Shown in pieces: positions 14,551 to 17,753 of a stretch of DNA of 17,753 nt. Made by a program: the position numbers and the translations under genes. Each line of letters opens with the position of its first letter. The stretch's first letter is position 1. Origin of the DNA: Planctomycetales bacterium (GTDB taxonomy: Bacteria; Planctomycetota; SBBH01); NCBI GenBank assembly GCA_005239795.1, contig SBBH01000036.1:1-17753 (forward strand), read 5' to 3'. The notes beneath the pieces are model-generated. The model searched no databases, was not told the DNA's origin, and saw only the letters and a program-made list of their open reading frames with translations.

Positions 14551-15779
14551 GAGGCGGCCTCGCTCAAGCGGCCTGGAAAACGCGTTCCACGGCGGCTTCG
14601 AATTCGCGCGCTGGAAAAAAGTGAAACCCAGGCCGCACGCGTGGGCGCCGGATCCTCCCGGTCGAAAAGGGCATCGCGGACCCGTCCGTCGGAAATAAAC
14701 GTCCAGCTCTCGCGGGCCGCCTGCAGGAATTCGCCGCCCCGCACCTCGTCCCAAACCCGCGCCCACTCCAGAGAGACGATCCTGAGGCGCACGCCCGCGG
14801 GGTAGCGCTCGGGCCCCCGCGCTGGCTCGCCGCAAGCCAGGCGATAAAGCAAAAGCGGAAAATCAACCCCGCAGGCGATGGATAGGGAAAGCGTCCCCCA
14901 AAAGCGGGGATTGATTTCCATGAGAAAAGGGCGTCCGCTCGGCGCGCGGCGAAATTCCACCATCGCGGGTCCCTCCCAATGGATCCCCTCCAGGAGCCGA
15001 CAGGCCGCCGCCAGGAGTTCCGGATCGTGAACGCTCTCGGCAAGGCTCGCAGGCCCCCCCGCGCGGGGATACTCCCGGAGACGCCGGTGGATGAAATGGG
15101 CCAGACGACGCCCCTTCCAGTAGAGAAGAGCCACGCCCCACCCCTCCCCGGTAACGTATTCCTGAACGATCGGGCAGGGTTTTCTCTCATGGAGTTGCCG
15201 GTATCTGATTCGGTAGGCGATCGGATCGCCAACCACGCTGTAGCGGGCCTCGGGTGGAAGGAAGAGCCCCTCGTCGTCGGCCAGCTTCAAAACACAAGGA
15301 TAGGAAATGGCGCGGGCCAGATCGAGCCCCTCCTCTAAGGTTCGCGGGCAGAGCGTCCGCGGAACGGAAAGCCCCAGCGACGCGGCCCGGGCCAGAAGGG
15401 ACGGTTTGGCATTGGCGCGCCGGACCTCTTCCAGGCTTCCGAAGGGGACGCGTCGGTCCCGGCGCAATGCCTCTGAAGAAAGGACCGCCAGCAGGGAATT
15501 GATCGACACCGGCAGGATCACCTCGCCCGGACGCGTCGCCGCGAGAAGTTTTTCTGCGAACGCTGCGCGTTCAAGCGGCGAGGGGAGCCGCACGCGCGCC
15601 TTCACATAGCGGCTGACCGCCGCGGGCCCCTTTGAGGGGGTCCCCACCCCAGCGAGATCCGGCTCACCCAGGCGTACGGAGAGCCCCGCGCGTCCCAGCG
15701 ACCGGACCACCGCGAGCGACACGCGGTTGACGGGATCGAGTACGCAGGCCCAAGGTGAGGGAACGGAATCTTCCTTCAT
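14547..15779 (-). CDS. ATP-grasp ligase
   Basis: A 410-aa member of the carboxylate-amine ligase superfamily. An N-terminal pre-ATP-grasp region (CVLDPVNRVSLAVVRSLGRAGL, then EVILPVSINSLLAVL) precedes the ATP-binding module. Its lysines include K165 in CVLKLADDEG, and QEYVTGEGWGV is at about 206-215. The metal-binding acidic residues are E275 (MVEFRR) and E288 with N290 (LMEINPRFWG). Such enzymes join an acyl-phosphate intermediate to an amine; relatives near GT4 genes are usually of unknown substrate. The start is ATG 15779, overlapping the DUF2520 stop as ATGA with a purine-rich leader (GGAAGAAGAG). The same frame is open a further 273 codons, but that part lies on the DUF2520 gene and is not this protein. 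Confidence 0.9.
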   Translation of the reverse strand: MKEDSVPSPWACVLDPVNRVSLAVVRSLGRAGLSVRLGEPDLAGVGTPSKGPAAVSRYVKARVRLPSPLERAAFAEKLLAATRPGEVILPVSINSLLAVLSSEALRRDRRVPFGSLEEVRRANAKPSLLARAASLGLSVPRTLCPRTLEEGLDLARAISYPCVLKLADDEGLFLPPEARYSVVGDPIAYRIRYRQLHERKPCPIVQEYVTGEGWGVALLYWKGRRLAHFIHRRLREYPRAGGPASLAESVHDPELLAAACRLLEGIHWEGPAMVEFRRAPSGRPFLMEINPRFWGTLSLSIACGVDFPLLLYRLACGEPARGPERYPAGVRLRIVSLEWARVWDEVRGGEFLQAARESWTFISDGRVRDALFDREDPAPTRAAWVSLFSSARIRSRRGTRFPGRLSEAAS

Positions 15780-16687
15780 GCTCTTCTTCCGTTTTCTTCC
15801 TTCTCCCTGCACCGTCCCGTCCCCCCGTCCCCCCGTCGCCCTCTCTCCCTTTTGGCTCTGCCCAGGCGCGCCGCCTGGCGCGCGCAGATGCGATAGAGCC
15901 GCACCAGATCCCTGTCGAGCCCGGCGGCCCCGAGAGCGGCGATCTGCCGCCGGAGCACATCCGTCTCTCCCCGGGAGGCCGGTCCGGTGACCGCCTGCGG
16001 CAGTCCGACGCGCGCCAGGTTTCGGACGACCCCTGCCATCATGGCTGTAATTCCGTGAAAGGCGGCGCGCGGCGGAACTCCCGCGCGCACGAGAAGCGAC
16101 CGAGCCGCCGCGGCTTGCACGACCACATGGCTTGCAGCGAAAACGCCCGCCGCATGGTACAGGGCGCGCGCGCCGGGAGGGACGGCGCAGGCCGTCCCTC
16201 CAAGCGCCCGCACAAAACGGATCAACTCCGACCGCCGGCGGACCTCGACATCGATCCCCCACAACGCGCCGGCCAGGGGCGGCGCATCGCGGCGGTGCGC
16301 AAAGGAAAGGAAGGGGTGGGCCGCCGCCGTGCACGCGCCGGCGCGCGCGGCCGCCGACAACACCTCCCGCCCGCAGGATCCATTCGTATGGACGACCCAG
16401 GACCCTGGCCCCACGGCGCCAAGCGCCGCCAAGCGCCGGACGACCGGAGCGATCTGACGATAGGGCAAGGCCAGGATCACCCAGCGGACCCGGCGCGCGG
16501 CCGCGGCCGCGTCGACGGAAGGGCACCCCGCGCCGACAGTCCGCACCGCCAAGCGGGCAGAGGGGAGCGATCGGCACACGAGAGATCCCGCGCGCCACCC
16601 GGCGGCCGAGAGCGCTTGGGCCAGGGCGGTGCCGACCGCTCCGGCGCCAATCAGGCAGAAGTCATCGGGGAAACGTGTGCGCGCTAT
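15776..16687 (-). CDS. Rossmann-like domain plus DUF2520 protein; start codon unclear
   Basis: A probable NAD(P)-dependent oxidoreductase of the ketopantoate-reductase/ProC-like fold. The dinucleotide loop IGAGAVGTALA and the DUF2520-like HPFLSFAHR, ALGGTACAVPPGARALYHAAGVFAASHVV and GVPPRAAFHGI stretches are present. The first usable ATG/GTG/TTG is GTG 16579, but it lies after the GAGAVG loop and would destroy the fold. The frame is open back to a TGA near the spoVG 3' end and contains only near-cognate starts: ATA 16687 (overlapping the spoVG TAG), CTG 16654 and ATT 16651. I draw it from 16687 as the operon-coupled option. The last 25 or so residues are a low-complexity Arg/Gly/Glu tail encoded by a simple repeat. 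It shares ATGA with the ATP-grasp start. Confidence 0.75.
   Translation of the reverse strand: MARTRFPDDFCLIGAGAVGTALAQALSAAGWRAGSLVCRSLPSARLAVRTVGAGCPSVDAAAAARRVRWVILALPYRQIAPVVRRLAALGAVGPGSWVVHTNGSCGREVLSAAARAGACTAAAHPFLSFAHRRDAPPLAGALWGIDVEVRRRSELIRFVRALGGTACAVPPGARALYHAAGVFAASHVVVQAAAARSLLVRAGVPPRAAFHGITAMMAGVVRNLARVGLPQAVTGPASRGETDVLRRQIAALGAAGLDRDLVRLYRICARQAARLGRAKRERGRRGDGGTGRCREKEENGRRA
15813..15840. repeat. Short GTCCCCCC tandem repeat (G-rich on the coding strand)
   Basis: Two exact 8-bp units GTCCCCCC (15819-15834) are flanked by GTCCC and GTCGCC variants, followed by pyrimidine-rich sequence to 15853. On the coding strand this gives G-runs of 6, 6, 3 and 2. It encodes the odd tail of the DUF2520 protein (RRGDGGTGR). 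Confidence 0.7.
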
Positions 16688-17166
16688 GAGAAGATCTCCC
16701 GGTCGAACGTATCATCGCCACCCTCCATCTGGGCGCCGGGGGCCGGATCGCGGCGGTTGCCGGGCTCGGGCTCCTCCTCCGACGGGGCGGCCCCAGATTC
16801 GTCGGCCGCCTCGCTGTACGCCTTGACGATCGCCTCCTGGATCCGCTGACGGCATTCGGGATTGATCGGATGCGCGATGTCGACATGGAGCTTGGCGCGG
16901 CCGGCGGCGTCCTTGGCGGCGCGCTCGGGAGCAAGCTTGGCGCCGCAGTCGTTACAGAACTTGGCGCGCAGGTGGTTCTTCCCCCCGCAGCCGGAGCACC
17001 GATCGGTGATTTTCCGGCTGGGCATGGCGATGAAGAGGCCGTTGGCGCCATCGATTACCTTGATGTCGGACACGACGAACTCCCCGTCGAATGTGACCGT
17101 GGCGAAGGCCCGCAGCTTCTCCCCCTTGATGACGACCCGCTTGATCCGGACATCGGTGATTTCCAT
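16684..17166 (-). CDS. spoVG: SpoVG family protein with an inserted zinc ribbon
   Basis: A 160-aa protein. Residues 1-52 (MEITDVRIKRV to FIAMPSRK) and 97-120 (IAHPINPECRQRIQEAIVKAY) are the two halves of SpoVG, a small nucleic-acid-binding regulator that is usually about 85-100 aa and unbroken. Between them lies an insert with CSGC (C57, C60) and CNDC (C71, C74), a classic four-cysteine zinc ribbon, then a Lys/Ala-rich linker. After residue 120 there is a 40-residue acidic, Pro/Gly-rich tail. The start is ATG 17166, fixed by a perfect AAGGAGGT 4 nt upstream; an ATG eight codons earlier is less likely. It sits directly behind ispE, a common spoVG neighbour. A role in DNA or RNA binding is family knowledge; the targets here are unknown. 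Confidence 0.92.
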   Translation of the reverse strand: MEITDVRIKRVVIKGEKLRAFATVTFDGEFVVSDIKVIDGANGLFIAMPSRKITDRCSGCGGKNHLRAKFCNDCGAKLAPERAAKDAAGRAKLHVDIAHPINPECRQRIQEAIVKAYSEAADESGAAPSEEEPEPGNRRDPAPGAQMEGGDDTFDREIFS

Positions 17167-17170
17167 CGCG

Positions 17171-17178
17171 ACCTCCTT
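17171..17178 (-). promoter_or_regulatory. Strong Shine-Dalgarno of spoVG, overlapping the ispE stop
   Basis: The - strand reads AAGGAGGT, 4 nt before ATG 17166. The ispE TAA (17179-17177) supplies the first two bases of this site, so translation of spoVG may be influenced by ribosomes terminating on ispE. It is the strongest ribosome binding site noted in the window and decides the spoVG start. Confidence 0.85.
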
Positions 17179-17753
17179 ACCTTCCTCCATATTCCCCAGA
17201 CGCCACCGACCGCACGGCCCAAATCTGTCCCAGGCGCGGCCGCTCCCTTTTCAGGCGGCCGGCGAGTGCACGCGCCTGTGCGCGATCCCAGCAGACGCCG
17301 AAGTAGGCCGAACCGCTTCCTGTCATTGAGATTCCGAGGAAGGAAAACTCCCGCAGGAGATCCCGCACGCGGGCCAGCCGCGAATCGACGGCCAGCGCCG
17401 CGCGTTCCAAATCGTTAACGAGGTGGCGCGCGAGTTGCAAGACATCCCCCCGGCGAAGGACCTCTTCAATTACCGTAGACCGCTTGGGAAGCCTCCGCAA
17501 GCGGTTTTCTTTCAGGGGAGGGGCCCCCAGCCCTGCATAGACCCGAGGCGTCGGAAGCGACACGGCAGGTTTGACCAGGACGTAGTGGAAAATCGCTCCG
17601 GCTTTAAAAGGAAAAACACGTTCCCCCCGCCCCCGACAGAACGCGAGCGGCCCATTCCCCGGGAGAAAAAAAGGGACGTCGGAGCCGAGCCGCGCGGCCA
17701 GAGCCGCCAAACGCTTCTTGGCCAGGCGCGTCTCAAAAAGCCGATCAAGCCCC
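17177..17753 (-). CDS. ispE: 4-diphosphocytidyl-2-C-methyl-D-erythritol kinase, 5' end outside window
   Basis: The GHMP kinase of the MEP isoprenoid pathway; 191 C-terminal residues are visible and the frame is open to the right edge. Diagnostic stretches are LAARLGSDVPFFLPG (the IspE motif with the catalytic aspartate), GRGERV, the NDLE helix start in the C-terminal domain, and the glycine loop MTGSGSAYFGV. The missing N-terminus would hold the first GHMP motif and the ATP loop. It is the most upstream gene seen of the - strand run and ends 10 bp before the spoVG ATG. Confidence 0.93.
   Translation of the reverse strand, partial: GLDRLFETRLAKKRLAALAARLGSDVPFFLPGNGPLAFCRGRGERVFPFKAGAIFHYVLVKPAVSLPTPRVYAGLGAPPLKENRLRRLPKRSTVIEEVLRRGDVLQLARHLVNDLERAALAVDSRLARVRDLLREFSFLGISMTGSGSAYFGVCWDRAQARALAGRLKRERPRLGQIWAVRSVASGEYGGR

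Noticed and set aside
14551..14835. 95-codon N-terminal extension of the second GT4
   Set aside because: It has no family similarity and overlaps the ATP-grasp 3' end; ATG 14550 gives the exact GT4 N-terminus.
15813..15840. G-quadruplex on the coding strand
   Set aside because: Only three G-runs are three bases or longer, so a standard three-tetrad quadruplex cannot form; at best a weak two-tetrad form.
15780..16598. 683-aa reading frame joining the ATP-grasp gene to a long upstream part
   Set aside because: The upstream 273 codons have Arg/Gly/Pro-rich shadow composition and lie on the DUF2520 gene, which has clear family motifs in its own frame. The ATGA overlap at 15779 gives the true start.

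Overview
The window suggests a high-GC (roughly 60-65% by eye) diderm bacterium. The outer membrane is implied by an LpxH-type lipid A enzyme and an AsmA-like protein. Isoprenoids are made by the MEP pathway (IspE), and a ferredoxin-dependent 2-oxoacid oxidoreductase points to an anaerobic or microaerobic ancestry. SpoVG next to ispE, very tight operons with many 4-bp ATGA overlaps, and an unusual zinc-ribbon SpoVG all fit an uncultivated or planctomycete/PVC-like lineage. That placement is inference; no rRNA or other decisive marker is present.

Left part (1-4490). The + strand carries the beta subunit of a 2-oxoacid:ferredoxin oxidoreductase, open at the left edge, followed 3 bp later by a membrane-anchored protein built of carboxypeptidase-regulatory-like beta-sandwich domains. 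Facing them on the - strand is cytidylate kinase. It is followed 1 bp later by an AT-richer MNT/AbiEii-like nucleotidyltransferase gene and then a small gene in ATGA overlap, a pair that looks like transferred toxin-antitoxin-like cargo hitch-hiking behind cmk.

Middle part (4494-9645, + strand). Alanine racemase, a GT39-like polytopic glycosyltransferase, an AsmA-like envelope protein and LpxH form a compact cell-envelope run. The spacer between the divergent cmk and alr genes holds two inverted arrays of a degenerate 7-bp repeat. The alr-GT39 spacer holds a different, A-rich array of roughly 7-bp period.

Right part (17753-9614, - strand). One long unidirectional run reads ispE (partial), spoVG with an inserted zinc ribbon, a Rossmann/DUF2520 protein with no standard start codon, an ATP-grasp ligase, two GT4 glycosyltransferases, then after a 42-bp gap a PHP-domain phosphoesterase, a PIG-L/LmbE deacetylase and a soluble REC-HisKA-HATPase signalling protein. 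Taken together this looks like an uncharacterised glycoconjugate-making or modifying pathway: ligase, two sugar transferases, deacetylase, phosphoesterase and a signalling protein. No tRNA, rRNA, IS element, CRISPR array or convincing intrinsic terminator was seen. No gene-free stretch exceeds 300 bases unless the small ORF at 2988-3188 is rejected.
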